A stretch of 64,000 bases of DNA from Dirofilaria immitis (lineage: Eukaryota > Nematoda > Chromadorea > Rhabditida > Onchocercidae). Each line of letters starts with the position of its first letter. Within the stretch, counting starts at the first letter, position 1. Positions 20,201 to 35,100 of the stretch are shown piece by piece. The stretch covers positions 2,914,001 through 2,978,000 of the forward strand of contig JAKNDB010000109.1 of assembly GCA_024305405.1 (NCBI GenBank), read 5' to 3'. A program made the position numbers and the translations under genes. The notes under the pieces are model-generated. The model saw nothing but the letters and a program-made list of their open reading frames with translations, had not been told where the DNA came from and did no database searches.

Positions 20201-23200
20201 CTTTTTAGAATGGAATCGTCAGAGAATTGTGAATTTGAAAACAATAATGCATCAAGGACTTTGTCAGGTTTGTTTCTAAAATATGATTTTATTTATAATA
20301 GCTTTTGGTTACAAGGAAAAGCTATTTTGTTCAAATTTTTCATCTGCTTATGTTTAAAGTCTTCCAGCTATCCGTGATGAGAAAACAAGCATGACCAGAG
20401 AAGATGATGGTAAGCATGAAGTAAAAATTCATTCTTGCTAAAGAAAGCGAATTTCCATTCAGAGGGGAAGTCTGTAAGTTCGATTTTTGATAGCAATTTA
20501 CTTTTTCTTTGATTCCTTAGAACCTGTGTCAGAAAAATAACACATCAATTATTCAAAGCGGGATGATTTCGACTTTTGTTTTTGTTGCAAATTTGTTCGT
20601 CCTGACTTTTGAAGGGTTTTACAATTGCATCGGTGAGTAACATAAATGTGAAGAGATTCAAAGTAAAGAAAGCGGGAAGTAATATGGCAGGGGATAGCGA
20701 TGGTGTAGAATCCGATTATGAAGTATCTTCGGCATCGTTTCCAGCATCAAATGAATGGTTAGTCTATCTTGATTCGGAATTTGAGAAGGAGAGAGGATGG
20801 ATGGAAAGAAGGAAAGAAAATAAAAAGCAGGATAAAGAAGAAACACTATAATTCGTAGTGTCCATACTTAGAATGATTGTATCTATAGATTACAAAAACT
20901 GTTCGTTTTACAAATAATATATATTTTTATTGCTTCCAGTATGGACAGCTGCCATTTGTCTCGGCCAGATAGGCTGCTACTGAAGGAAATGAGTCGAAGA
21001 CATTATGCCGTTCTGTCAAAAGATGATGCCGGTAAAAATTCCGTTAAACGCTCATCTGGATGGATATTATACTTCATAGAATTTACTAATATAATAATGT
21101 TTTTCTATCTGTAATTTATATTGATATTTTTAGTTAGTGATTTGGCGCTAGATCTTTTCGGGCGGAAGACAATGGAAAAACCGCAAATGACGCGCAAGAC
21201 TGGGTTGACACCATCATTTTCGCGACTGATCAGGAAGAGTAAACTTATATCTGATAAAAACGATGCGAACAGCGGAAGTATTTCAGCAGTAAAATCCCTT
21301 TCGGGTAGCGGAATTAATGTTTTTGAAAGCACGACTTCATTTCGCAATCCTAATGTTTTGATGAATTGAACAGAGCGAGTGCTGAAAAATTTGCATGTCT
21401 GCACACTTTTGGGTGGTCTGTATTGTAGCGTCTGCTCGTGAGAGGCTGCTTAGTGAAGTGAAAGGTATGGATAAGAAGATACGCGAAAGAAATTTGTTGC
21501 GTTTAGTTCAATCGTACGAGGATGAACACTGGACAGCAAGGTCCGAGGATTATAAGGTATTTTTTCTTCCCCGAAATCTTTGATATGTATATTTTTAAAA
21601 TCCGGTGTAAGTTATCGTTAAACAGACATTTTCAACATTATTCAGATTTTCAAGATATTTCATGAGAAGTTTTAGTAATAAAACATGATTCAAATGATCA
21701 TTTCATTCACTAAATTTTCAACATTGTGAAGTTTGGTTGGTGCACTGTCATTTTTGAATAAATTTCAAAATATATTTTAGAGCCGACTGATAGAAAGTAT
21801 GAAAGAATGTTTGTGTAAAGACAGGACAAAAGAAAATGAAACTAATGATCTCAAAATTACCATCAAAAATGATAAAAAGTAAGGCGTTTCATAATCATTG
21901 TTTTTATATCGAATACATTTCAGAATTATCCACCGTTGCTTAGTTGTCTGACATAAGCCCTTACAATTTAGGAATTGAAACTTGTCCTATCGTACTCCTA
22001 TTGTTTAAGCCTCATTTCCATGAAAAGAAAAATTTTGGCATAAAGCGGTAAGAAATTTATTTAGAAATTTCTATCTCGTACACAGTTGTTCTCGACATTA
22101 CAGAAAAGCTAATATATAACGTATTTAATTATTGCAGATCTGCTGTCCTTAGTAAGTCTTTCCTATTCAAGATCTGCTTCTTTCATTAGTTCCGTGCATA
22201 AATGTTCATGCGTGTTCAGTTCCTGATTTCTTACCAGTTTTGAAAAATAATGTAGTAGGATGAAGAATGTGGATACGAAAACGCTTGGAAAGATATTGCA
22301 TTTATTGTATATGTTATTGTATGTAATGTTACTACTGAGTTTTCAGTGGTTGTAGTCATACACATTCTTTCAATTTATTTTCTCATAATGTCGAATTTTG
22401 ACTACCATATTCATTAACTAGAACGATGGCTGGGTCATTTAAATTGTAATAGCAGTATGGTATTAGTGTGGTTTCAGATGGTGAGGATTGTTCTCAGTAT
22501 CAATTCTTTCGAATTTATTAGGTTATTTAATTTAAGTTGACCCTCAGTCATTTTTTGGTGCTATATGTTTCAGCTGTGATTCAGTGCGAAGAACTGTTAA
22601 TCGAAATGCAATTGCAAAAACTTCTCGCCAAGAAAAAGAAGTGATTGTGAAATGATATACATTCCAGAGACGAGTAAGTAATTATTTAAATTCTTATATT
22701 TGACAAAACAGGTGGTATGCTTAATACAGACACTAGTGGTGTATTCCATTCAATATGACAAGTATTTGCATGTTGTTTGCATTTAAACCAATTTTTTGAA
22801 GGGACGGTGGTCAGTTTTGCTGCTGCATCTCCTTCGGGTTCAACAAATAAAAAGCAAAATCGTCGTCAAGAAAAGTCGAACAAGATAATTTGGCACAACT
22901 TTGGTCAAAACAAACCTTTGCTGCTGCCATCGCAAAACAGCTGACCGACGAAAGAACTATTTTGGAGATTAACAAGGCGTTCAGTGTCGAAAAAGTACGT
23001 TTACCTGGGGCTGTTTGCACCTGAAAAAGGCGGGAAAACGTTGGGATTTAACGTTTCGATACTGGGACATTTTCAGCAAAAAACGGCACAAACATCTTGT
23101 AAGATGGGTAATCATCTAGACGCGACGTCTAATTCGACGACAGCTATTGATTTTAGCGTTAATTTGGGTGAATTTGATATTAATAATTTCCCTGATGAAG

Positions 23201-26200
23201 TACGAAGATTACATGAAGAAGGAAAACTCAAAAACTTTTGAAGCAAGCTGTCGGATTGAAGCAAAATAAAGCAGGTATATCTTCCATTACTATTTTTCAG
23301 AATCTTATCGAAAAAAATCATTGGTAATATGCATTTCAATTTCCGACGTCTCGGTAATGGGTGAGACTTAAATAAAATAGGAATTGTCACTTTGCGACGA
23401 GGTAAAGAATCTCAAATGTTTTGTAAAATGGACTATGGCTTATTGATGTACTGAAACTTAGTACCAATTACAAAGTGACTATCGACATTAGTAACCGTTT
23501 CTGTCATTATTCTGGAATGCAGGTGTGTCTGCTAATGTTGACTGTAAATGCAATGATGGAAAGCGAGTCGAAAGTGATTTCGGAGATTCCAAGGAGGAAT
23601 TATTTAGCTATCAAATGGATGATATCGATGATCTAACAGATGACGATGACGTAGTTTGTTTTTCTTTCACAAGCTGTTTGTTGTATTTACCATGTATTTA
23701 TGAAATTTGATAAGGTAACAGGTTTTGTTTAGGGCAGTGATGAGGAATGGAGTGATTGCGAAGTGCCCGATGAACAGCATCCACATCGTCATCATTCTTG
23801 CGATAATAAGATAAGTTTCTTCGTATAAAAAAACTGTTCTTCATTTTTGTGATATTAGTTTCTGCTTATGTAGGCCTAATTTGAACTTGAAGATACATAT
23901 ATGAGTGAATGACATAGATTTGAATGATTTTCTAGTTTTTTTCTTCGTCTGATTTGTATTAGTTCCTTGGTACTGTTTTCAGACAAAAATAAAGGACAGT
24001 CACTGGAACAGGCCGGGATATACGACATGGACACTGTGATTGTTGTTATTGTGAAATGTTTGGACATGCTGCTACAGAGAGTATTAAATCAGGCCGTGCG
24101 CAGATAAGAGAAAGGCTTCGTATGAAGTTGAAACGCCGGAATGTGCAAGAGGTTAAGTTTCTTAGTATTTGGAGTATTATATGAGAAAAATTTTAATAGA
24201 GATAATTTCCAAAGAAATTCTCTTGGGTGTTTTAATACTGTTTTCTCGTTTGTAGTGTTTAAAAGCTACTAAATCCAGACTTCTTCATTCATTCGCTAAA
24301 AAACGTTATAGCACTCTGGAACAAATACGAAAAGTCTGGATGAAAAATTAACCTACGCTAGCACTAATCAGGAATCTAAAAAATCGCTTGTTGTTATTCC
24401 CGATGCACCAATTGAGGAAATTTTGGATTATATTAACGAGAAAGATATTGCAGCAGCACAGACTACTGCAAGTAAAGCTGCTAAACGAGCTCGACAGAAG
24501 CTCCGAAGACAAGTTGGGATTTTCATCTTAGCCTGTTTATTTTTGCCTTTTCTTCTCTGACTGTTCAGTTTAGAAATATTTGTAGAAGAGAGGACTGAAA
24601 AAGAGCAATTAAACCTTTTCAGAATATTTTTTCTTTTGTACAAAGTTCATTTTCCCCCAAAGTTTTGTCTTGGATTTCAGATTCGCTCAGTTATTAGCTT
24701 GATGTTCTCGGTTTTCATGTTTATTGGATATAATTATTCTAGGCGTAGGGTTGGGACTTATGACCATGGCAGCTTAAGTGATTTCGTAGATAGCTACACC
24801 ATCTTTTGATTTCTTTGGATGTTTATTACTCCAGTCTCAATACTGTTGATGAAAATAACATCCTATCTTTTCAAGTTGCTATGATTATAAAGCCGAAATA
24901 ATTTTCCGAATTGCATTGTTTCTTTACGGTTGCAGAAGTAGATCGTAAAATATCCCTCACTCTATTTGTGTTAGTCACTAGTAGTTTATCATTGATTATG
25001 GTGATTTACATTTATGTGTACTTTGACATTCGGAATGATATTAGTAGTTTCAGGAAGAGAAGGTGAAACAAAACAGAGAAAGGAAACTCAAAGAAGAGCA
25101 AAAAAGCCATTGAAGCTGAGCTTTTAAAGAAAAAAAAGGAACAGCGAGCAGCGCAAGAAGAGATCAAGAAAGAAAAGCAGAGTAAAGCTGGGGCAAAAAA
25201 AAGAAAACTGTGTGTTTCTTTGATAATTGCATTAGGATTTATTGAAAGAAATTCAAATTGTTCGTTTGGCTTTTGGACTCATAGTTACGTCTGACATCTT
25301 AATGTGTTTACATTTGACTGCTCAATGTTGACCCTAGTTTTTTCTATTCCGGTTAAGAGTAAAGGAAGTGGACCCGGAATACTGATGTTCCTTCATGCTC
25401 TAATGTGTAAGCAGAGTATTTCATAATCCATTTTAAAAGTATTCGACAAGTTATAAGAAAGTGCAGTTTGTTTTGATGAATGCATTTTTTTTGTAACAGT
25501 GGATTATTGTAGGACCGAGTACGAGGGAAGAAACAAAAAGATAGTCATGATCGGAAGAAAGAAACTGAACTACAATTATCAGAAATTCAAGGAGTCGAAG
25601 TTCGGAAGGAACCGGTTTTAGAATTTGAATATTGGAATGATCCAAAATGTGATCCGGAATTCAAACGAATGGGATCGATAAAAGAGCAAATTGGTACGTC
25701 CAAGGTTGGACGAATGAGAACACAAAATAAGGAAGAATCGAGAAAACAGGAGGTTGTGCCGAAACGTGCTTCCTCGAAGAAAGAAGTTATAGAAGCAGAT
25801 TCAGTAGTAGAAAGTGCTTACAATAAATCTTCTAAAAATGAAAGCAGTGGAGTTAATTCTGGAACAACATTTCAATCCACTGTATAACAATGTTTTCAAA
25901 AACAGAAGATTGCGAAAGTGAAGCGAGTTTGCATATCGAACCAGCTATGGAATTTCTACTAGATAAGGAATTGGATGCTTCTTCAACAGATGTGACAGTC
26001 GGTGAGGCTTCTACAGTTTTATCTGAGTTAGAGCTCATATCTCATTTTCCAGAACTAAACTGCCCAATTGCAGAACTTCTTCCTCCTAAAATGCCACCAC
26101 TCCCACAAAATCTCTCTGAAATATCACTAATGAGACCTGCTGTATTTAACACGAATATACCACAAAGATTTCCTTTTCCTATCTTACCAGTACCTTCTCC

Positions 26201-28029
26201 TACACAAGCGAACACATTAAATCTTGGAGCTTACTAACAAGGAGTTGGTTATTACACACATTTTGGAGGACAACCCCAAATTTACCTTGTTAGTGGAATA
26301 AATCACTGTCTCTTATCTTCACCGAACCAAAATGTTCCCTTATTACCATTTGTAAACGCTAACTTTGCGCAGGATCCGGTTTTTCGACCACTACCAACTT
26401 CTCAAGGACTTGAAACAAGAACATGTCAAATTGGAATAAATGACGCAATTAACATACCAAGTCAATATTCACTTCCACCACCAGTTAATTCCCCATCAAC
26501 TGATGTGTTGCAAAGAGCTGGACCACTCTCTCCAGTTCCTGTATTTGATGCTAAATCTTTTCAAACAACCACAAATTTTTCCAATTTCGGTTTCCAGAAA
26601 CTGCCACGGTACGCTTCAGAATCGTCTTCATTATCGTCACTCGCCTCATCCGTGTCATCTTCGTCTTCCAAGCCAGCTTTCTGTGGTACGCCATTCTCAC
26701 TGCCTGAATTTAATGTCGTCCCGTTCAAAGGGAACGCCAGAACGGCTCAAATGCCACCTCTTGGCATCATGAGTTTGCCTTTGCAAAATGATTTATGCAG
26801 TAATAAAGCAGCTCACAAAAATTTCGTGATACCAACATTGCTGCGAAGGAATTTACGCTTTCCGATTTTTCCTCTTGTCCTAAGCAACATATCCCAAATA
26901 TTGCTATTCCCGTAAGTAATATGATCCCGGATAGCTCGCCCGTGCCTAAACAAAATTTACTTTATTTTACTTCTCTCGAGCAGGATGTTATCGCTGCGAA
27001 AGTGCAGAAATCTTCACAGTACATAAATGCACAGTTTCTGGTCAGTCATCAGAATGGTACGGTGAGCACTACAGGAAATGTAAGCAGCGCTGCACAGTTG
27101 AACAAGGTGAACTGCATCATTATTCTCCACTTTGCTCATTTATTTGCTTAGTTATAAGTATACCCTGTTACGAAGGAATCGACCATTGATGAAATGGATA
27201 GCCAGATTTCACGCATTCCAAAAACGTTCGTATTTCTACCAAAAAAGACAAGCAGGATAAGTGGAAAATGTCATGTTTCAGTAGTAGATGTTTTTTTGAA
27301 CTATGTGAATATAGTTTTATAGGGAGTAGTCTAACTTTGCAGCGCTCTAGATGTTTTTAAAAAATGACATTGCAGAGTTGGGAGTGGTCTGATTTCTACA
27401 GTTTTTTCTACGAGTTATTATTCATCATGTTCGTCTAGACACTTTAGTATCATTTATTTTTAAGGTTAGAACTAGTGGAGTTTTGCCGGGTTCCAGTCAG
27501 TTCACAGCTGCAATCCGTGCGAAAAGAAATGAAGCTTGTAAAACATTTTTTTCATCATCGAGTCCACTAGCGGACTATGACTCGGAAACTCGGAAACTTG
27601 CGGCATTCGCAAAGCAGGACGAGATTTTTTACAACCAGAATCCGATGATTTTTGAACCAGGCGATCCCCGTATTGCTGTTGCAATCGCAGAAATGAAATT
27701 TGACCCACATGAAACATTCAAACCGCGTCCTGATAGTGAACTGGAGTTTCTCGATCCTCTTGAATTGGAAGTGGAACATTTCAAACGGTATGTTTGTCAG
27801 AGACTTTGCTGCCACGACCTATTACAGCATATAACTCAAATAAACAAACGAGTTTATGTGGAGACTTTCTCGTTTTGTCTTTCCTCTCCCTTAAGTAATA
27901 AACGATTGTTGCAGTGTATTATGGGAAGGAGAACAGTTAACGAAGCCGCGCGTGCCATTGCGAGAATTGCGAAAGATTGACCCCGAAAACGAACCGGATG
28001 CCGTATTTCATTTCGCACCTCTTGTATAG
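14223..28029 (+). CDS. FAM193 family protein (FAM193A/B homologue), 5' end not fixed
   Basis: Identified by FAM193 blocks: KDPHQLYKRLESIGHEYV (about 16310), HCDCCYCEMFGH followed by RERLRMKLKRR (24030-24150), ILDYINEKD and AAKRARQKLRRQ (24410-24510), then the C-terminal block LEVEHFKR (27760) running to the TAG at 28027-28029. FAM193 function is poorly known. Main exons: 14223-14312, 14812-14970, 15088-15159, 15554-15648, 15863-16027, 16301-16433, 16539-16669, 16985-17109, 17743-17908, 18113-18276, 18758-18849, 19079-19218, 19312-19476, 19731-19860, 19994-20105, 20209-20267, 20368-20409, 20614-20757, 20940-21031, 21134-21304, 21429-21556, 21781-21878, 22574-22673, 22802-22994, 23077-23274, 23523-23650, 23733-~23810, ~23983-24151, 24256-24512, 25054-25209, 25513-27106, 27465-27787, 27915-28029. 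About 2000 aa, longer than human FAM193A through disordered Ser/Pro-rich sequence in the 1.6-kb exon. At least seven single-base frame breaks and one in-frame TAA (26235-26237) interrupt it; phases otherwise fit, so consensus error is more likely than decay. Confidence 0.85.
18579..18599. repeat. (AT)n microsatellite in a FAM193 intron
   Basis: About ten AT dinucleotides in a row inside the intron between the exons ending 18276 and starting 18758. Confidence 0.85.
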
Positions 28030-29147
28030 GTGACGGCGCTTGTACTGAGCGTTGTGACGGGATCGCTTTGTTTTCAGTTGCTTTATTTCGCAGATTTTAT
28101 GTTTAATGTTTTCTAACATTTTAATAAGAATTTAAAACAAATTCCTCTGTATTGTGCGTATTGAATGTTGGGATTATTTCCTTCCTATTATTTTAATATT
28201 TTTGTGTTTTTGCAATAAATACGGTGTGAGAACCTTACAGAGTCTTAAGATCTGTTGAAGGCCCGCAAATCGAAACATTTCTTATACATAGGTTTTGCAG
28301 ACTTTCTCAAAGTAATGAAATTTCACCGGCTTAATCAAACCTCACCGCGTAAAGGACTACGGTCTTAAATACTTTGAAGCCGAACGATATTGAAGAAAAA
28401 AATTTCAAAGATAGAAGCAGATCCCCTGATTTGAATCGTAAAGTCCATGGCATCTAATTTAATAATAATAGAAGAGGCTGCATAACAAGTGCAAGGGTAG
28501 AACACTGCCGAAATCATCACAGACTACAAAACTCGTTAATGGAACCCAATATTCACATGTCGGCCACTCAACCTACTCTATATATGATGCAGGATTTAAA
28601 CGGAGGAAGGAACCGGACAGAGAAATCTGAAAATGTTAGATACAAAATATCAATCAATATAATCAAGGATGGGATAATATACTTACTAGAGATGTAATGC
28701 TACTAGTGTGGCAAATACACATTCAAATCTATCACATTTGTAATGATTACACTTACAGTAAGGTGGTGAAAAACGATGACACAATTTCATGTTCATGCTA
28801 GACAGTATTTCACAAATTCAAGACAAAAACTACAAAATTAGGACAAAAGTATTGCTCAGTCGATTGCCAGAGCCACTTGAACAATCGAGGACGTAGTCAG
28901 TTCACTATTACTTAAATAAAACTTAACTAGAAAATGTAAATATTTAAAGGAGTGTAGAGTTTAGGATATCTAAAATATCGTGTTCGCGCTTCTAGAAATC
29001 TAAAAAGAATCTAGTCTCTCACATAAGAATCCTTTCGCAGCAAAGCTTGCGCACGCTCACTGAAATGTGACTTGATTTATGCTGTCTCTCGTAAATATCT
29101 ATGTTAAAGAAATGCATATAGGACATAGATAAAAGTAAATGCTAAGC
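28030..29147. other. Convergent intergenic region between FAM193 and PHRF1-like gene
   Basis: The two genes end toward each other with about 1.1 kb between stop codons. I see 3' UTR-like AT-rich sequence and no further coding or RNA gene. Confidence 0.6.
28214..28219 (+). promoter_or_regulatory. Probable poly(A) signal of FAM193
   Basis: AATAAA about 185 bases after the FAM193 stop codon, with no closer copy on the same strand. This is a plausible length for a nematode 3' UTR. Confidence 0.5.
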
Positions 29148-32100
29148 TTAATATCGTTTTTTACGACGATGTACAACGCACTCTACGTATTTTGCTGCAT
29201 ATTCATCCACCTTTCTTTGATCCAGTTTTGTTCGCTGAGATAACGCTGTCACACCTTTTTCATTATTTCTTTATACTCCTGTTTAGTAATCTGCTTTAAT
29301 CTGGAAAAGACGGAAATGGAGAAAAACAGTAAAAATAACAACAAAACATTCCAGCCAAAAATCCCTTCAGATCTGATTAACACACGAAAATCGAAAACCT
29401 GTATATCTTCTTAAGTGAAGATGAAAGCATTCGCCGCGCTTCCTCGAACATCGCACCACTCTTGTGAAATTTTTTTATTTTAACAGCTTCGCCGGTTTCT
29501 TCATCATCCGCACTAGCACTTTTACGTCCTGACTCACCTGCTTTTGAGTCATCACACAGCACTACATTATTCATATTATCCTAAAATGAAAAATATATTA
29601 ATAATGTGAAATACTATGACAAGACGATTAACCAGTTTTTTAAATATAAAAATATATGGAAGCTTGAAGGAGAAAAAACGAACATCCACTGTAACACCAA
29701 TTTTTGTGGTACCATCCTCGAAACTTGAATCGCATAGGGGTCTTACATTACTAGCCTCAATTAGTTTCCTGATTTTTTTCAGCCAATGGTTCGCACAATG
29801 ATATATTGCCGGACATAGATTCAGACGGTTTTATGACCGCTGGAGGTGGCGGGACGCCCTCCGGCTGTTTGGGAGGTTGCTGAGGTGCAGAATCGGCAGC
29901 CATATCTACATTTCGTCGTAACGTTGTTGCTAGATTCATAAAATGTTGATTCAGTTGTTGAGCTGAGGCTGCTGAAAGCTGCACTGGATTTAACATGAAA
30001 GGAGCCGTTGCAGAAGATGATTGAGCCAGTGGTTGAGTGATCGGTGGAGCTGTCAACGGATTGTTATTCGCAAGCAAACCTGCTGCCAATAAACCGTTCA
30101 CTAAAACACTGCTTAGAGGTTAATTGATGACGAATACATGAAAACTCGAAGTTTATTATCATAAAAACATTGTGTAAATAATCTCACTTATTTCATATAT
30201 TTTCATGAAAAAATATGACTAACTTACTTGAGCCTAAATTCAACGGTGGTAGAAAGAAATTCGATAGTAAAGACGGCTGCATTTGAACCAATGATCCCTG
30301 TCCGATGGATGCCAACTGAGATTGATTTAGACCTGGTACTGATTGCTGTCCTAAGTTAGCTAAAGTTTGCTGCCCCAGACCGGTTAATTGCTGCTGTCCT
30401 AGATTAACCAGCGACTGCTGGCTCAAAGCAAGAGGCTGTTGACCTAGACCTGAACCAGCAAATGGAGCCAAACTAATCGGTGGTTGTCCACTAGCCATTC
30501 CAAACGATGATATCGCTGCTGATTTCAACGCAAAAGATGTGGATGGAGCCGCTATAAGAATGTAATTAATTAGACTGATCGCATTCAACAGTAACAACAA
30601 AACTTTATACTTGTTACATTTTGCTCTATATGTATGTCATGAAAATAAAAAATGAATGTGCACCACTATGCACATCTACGGAAGACCAACATTATTCACT
30701 GAAGCCTTAAAACTTCTCAACGTAACAAAAGAAAATCATACTATTAAGAGCAGATGGTCTTGAAAGCAGCGCAACTTGCGATTGGGACGGCTGTTGGTCT
30801 GTTGAAGGTACCGGTATATTTTCTAAAGAAACTGCTGACTGCGTCAATGGTGGTCCCAAGGGAAGAGGTATTGAAGCAGTTATAATAGTATCATGGTTTT
30901 TTGAAGTAGTAGGAGTGCCCCAACGCGATGGTCGTCTCTTCCGTTTTTCTTTCGCTTCAGTATGACTGCTACTAGCCGAATACATTGATACGTTTTCATC
31001 TGAATCCTGCAAATGTACAATAATAAATTTACAAACTACCTAATATAAAACGCAAAACGCAGTGCACTATCATTAAAATAGGTGAAATATAGGATAGACA
31101 TCATTTGAAAATGAGAAGAATGACAAGTGCAAAATGTGGGTAAAACTTGATAAGAAAAAGTGTAAGCAAAATGATTCATTCTTGCTTTCACTGTCCAGAA
31201 AAACGCATACAAACACAATATGTAAGAAACGCGGTAAACTAATATCAAGTCGCAACGACAATTATACCTATTATTCAACAAAAAGTTTCACTTCTATTCT
31301 CTCAAATATCTAAGTTTTTCTGTATATAGGGGAAAACTATCACGAATAACAAATTTTACAAAACGTACAAATATAGGTACAGGATCTTAATAAAGTATCT
31401 TTGACGAATGGAATCAGTGTTCCTTGATTAAAACTTTCATAGCAAATAATCGATTTAAAATTAGCAAAATGAAATAACGTAAAAGAACCAAGTAGCTAAA
31501 ATATATTTCACCAGAATCCTAAATATTGCGCATTTTATCTATAAGCAGCTTATTATCATTATAGCTATGAACCAACAAGTAATTCACGACATACGCATTG
31601 CAGAAGCATGAGATTCAAAGTCATCACCTTCTCGTGACTTTGCTTTACTTACGAAGATATGAAATGCAAAATATTGTTCCCCAGTCCTAAAACTTCTGAC
31701 ATTACGTTCGAAATTTTTATAAAATAAATAAGTCCTGCAAACTACAATAACACGAAATTATTCAAAGTGAAAAATAGACTATGAAAAGGAGAAATATATG
31801 AAAGCGAGGAAATGTAGGACACTAGAAGGATTGAGATGACGGCTGCAGCTAAAATCACCAAAACTAAATAAAATTTAAGCCAAAATTGGTAAACTAACCT
31901 TCAATCCTTCCGAAAAACTAGTTCTTTATAAGCCATGATTTTTTCGTCAACTAGTTTTTCCTCTGCTTGACCGTCTGCTCAGTTTTATCGATTGTACCGT
32001 CACGTAAAATACGCTGATATCGAACCAGTGCCAAAGTTTTTGCTTGTTCGAACATAATTGAAGTGATTAAATCTGTCTCTTCTCTTAAACTCTATGTTTA

Positions 32101-35100
32101 TAGAAAACTTATTAAAAATTCCAATTAAAAACTAACCTAATAAAAAAGAGTACGCTAAAATAAACATACACTGGCTTATCATCGGATATTTTATTGTTAA
32201 GGCATTCTGTCGACTGTAGACTCCTTAAAAAAGCAATCAAGATATTCAATCACATAATGAACCGCTCAAGAGAGAAATAAAACCGCATGCAGAGATGCAT
32301 ATCATATTGACCGTTCAAACGCAAAATGAGATGAAAAACTGAAACATACAGTGTTTCAACTGGTATTTGTAAATCATCCCCATTTCTAACAGAGAGCATG
32401 GGTACACTAAGCGGTTTCCGACGCATATAATTTGACGGAAAACGCCTGAAAATTTAGACCTTGAAGAAATGCTGAGCTTATCAAAAACACAAGACAATAA
32501 AAAATTAGCCCTATCTAAATTAGTAGAAAAAATATTCCAGGATTCGAAAAAATTCCTTTACATAGTCAAAAAGAATTCACTTTGTAAGCTATAACAAACT
32601 ATTAATCACAGCCAAAATTAAAACAGTTCAACATACCGTTCATTTCTTCGCTGTTTTATTTGTCGACCAGTCAAAGGATCCAAACCTATAGCTTCAGCCA
32701 GACGTTTTTGAGCCTTAGTCACAACCTATGAAAAAAATGTAGACAATACATCTGCACTGATTTTGAATCCATTTTTGGTAAAATACTCATCTATCATATG
32801 CATAAAAATCTTTAGTTGGATTCATATCAGCATGATAAACTGTTCAAGAGTGGATGAATTCCTGCTCAATGACACTTTTTTATTAAAGAGTAACACATAA
32901 ATTGGCTAGTACCTTTCTTCTCCGGATGTTCTTTCTCTGCCTCTTCTTTCCTTTAACATTTCTAGTTCGATTACAATGTTTCGCATTCTTTTTCGTATAC
33001 TCTTTCTTTTTCTTGCTTTTTAAAATTTCTCTTCACTTTCCTTCGATGCTCACACCATCTGTACTGTGTTACTTCAGTCATTCCAGCAGGATCATAACCT
33101 GTATCTGAATCTATTGCCAAAACCATATCGTCTTGATTGTTCCAATCAGCATTGTCTGTAGTCATACGTAATTAGAATCTGATTGGTATACATTTATAAT
33201 CACGCTAATCTTGGAGATGTTTCTATCTTTCCCTTCTCTTCTTTTTGCTTGCTTCCGCAACCTAAAATGCTCATGTTGCTTCCATTATCCATCAGATAAT
33301 ATAGAAAAATTAGAAATTATATGAAATATCCACGACTGAAGCTAAAATAAAAAGTACAATACTACTACGTAGAAGATCGAAAACCGACTTTTTCGTCAGA
33401 ACGTGATGTTTCACCAATTATAATGTCTAATCGTGCAATTGAGTGATCTTAAAATGTGCTTACCTAATTAGACGTTCAAAGGGAAAATTCTCTAATAAAT
33501 AAAAATCTAAAATCGCTGAATGAAAGATTGATCGAAATTCGTTTCAGACTTCAAGTCCATTAATGCCTTCTCTGAACTCTGCTCTTCACTTAAATATAGT
33601 ATGTTTATTAAATCTTTATTACAGCATAAAGCGATGTCTTCCTTAAAAATTCTATTTAACTCCAAAATGCCCATTTAAAGAATATATTCGCAACATCACA
33701 TATCAGTACAGTATTTGTTGAAGAAGATGCTGAAATCTCCATACCTTTGGAGGAATCAGCATTAAACGAAAAATCCAAATCGCTTTCTATTCCATCATCA
33801 CTCACAGTATTCTTAACACTATTTGAGTTCGACTGGGTTAAAAATTCGTCGCTATGAAAGACATCTACATATCCACTTAATCGAAAGCTTTGATTCATTC
33901 CACTCGGTCCTAAGACACGGAAATCATATATAATACATACACTTACTTATTACATACGTCGATATTTTTTTATATTTAGTGACTAATTAAACATTATTAT
34001 TCTCCCCAATTTTTAGGCAGGACCACTTTCCCAACATACCAAAGTTTACTAATCCAATTTCTTACCCGGCTCATCCTCATTCATGATTCTAGATTCTCTA
34101 AAATCTGTGAACTGTTGGTAATTAGATGATGATCGATGTCTTTGTCGTATACACTGACTGTTGAACACTAATTCTTGAGTGGCCTATTAAGAAAACACTG
34201 GAACAAGTAATCATGATAGATAAAATATATTACTAATCATTGCCGAACTGCAAAAATCAGGAAAATTCTCTTCAAACTTACTCTTATGTCAACACAGAAA
34301 GGACAAAACCAGTCTCCTTCTGGTACATTTTGAGTTTTTCCGGCAAACAGTAACAGTGGCAGCTGCAATAGCAAATTTCATAGTTGAAAAAATTTCCATC
34401 TTTTGATGTAATAAAATGTAAAATCCACTGCATTATTAAACTTGCAAGAAGCAATACAATACTGATGAAAAAAAGCGCACGCAGCATTACAACGAATTGA
34501 GCTTCCATCTATATTATGTCCAATAATTCCGTCACAGAGCAATAACAGATCTTCGTTTTTGATAAGTTGCACACCTGACATCTAGCATATGCTACTGTTA
34601 TATCTTCTGCTTCTTGAAACAGATTAATATATTCTTCATCAATCTGAAAACTGCATGATGATAAAGTAACGAAGTGTCAAAGATTCCTTTTCTGCAATCA
34701 TTACGACGCCACAAATCATAAAACTGAAAAAATTGTTTTTCTAAGACCATATCAATTACCTCGCTTTGATACTGAACAGCAGTTTTTTCTTTCACAGATA
34801 TTTTATATTCTTTACCATCCTGGTTTATGACTATAAGTATTCTGGCCGGTCTCTTGCATAGCGGACATTCCGATCGCTTCTAGAGAACAAATTTATCTGA
34901 TTGTGGAAATGTCCAAAGTGTTGGAAGTAACTTCAAAATACAGTTTTATAAACGCAATATTTTTAAATATATCAACCAGACTATGTAAAGTAATTCGTAA
35001 TATGAAGTCATTAAAGCAGACCTTTACCCATGCACTGATGCACTGATAGCAGAAAATGTGCTTGCATACTTTGGGTCGTGCTTTGGGCCAACTTCCAGGC

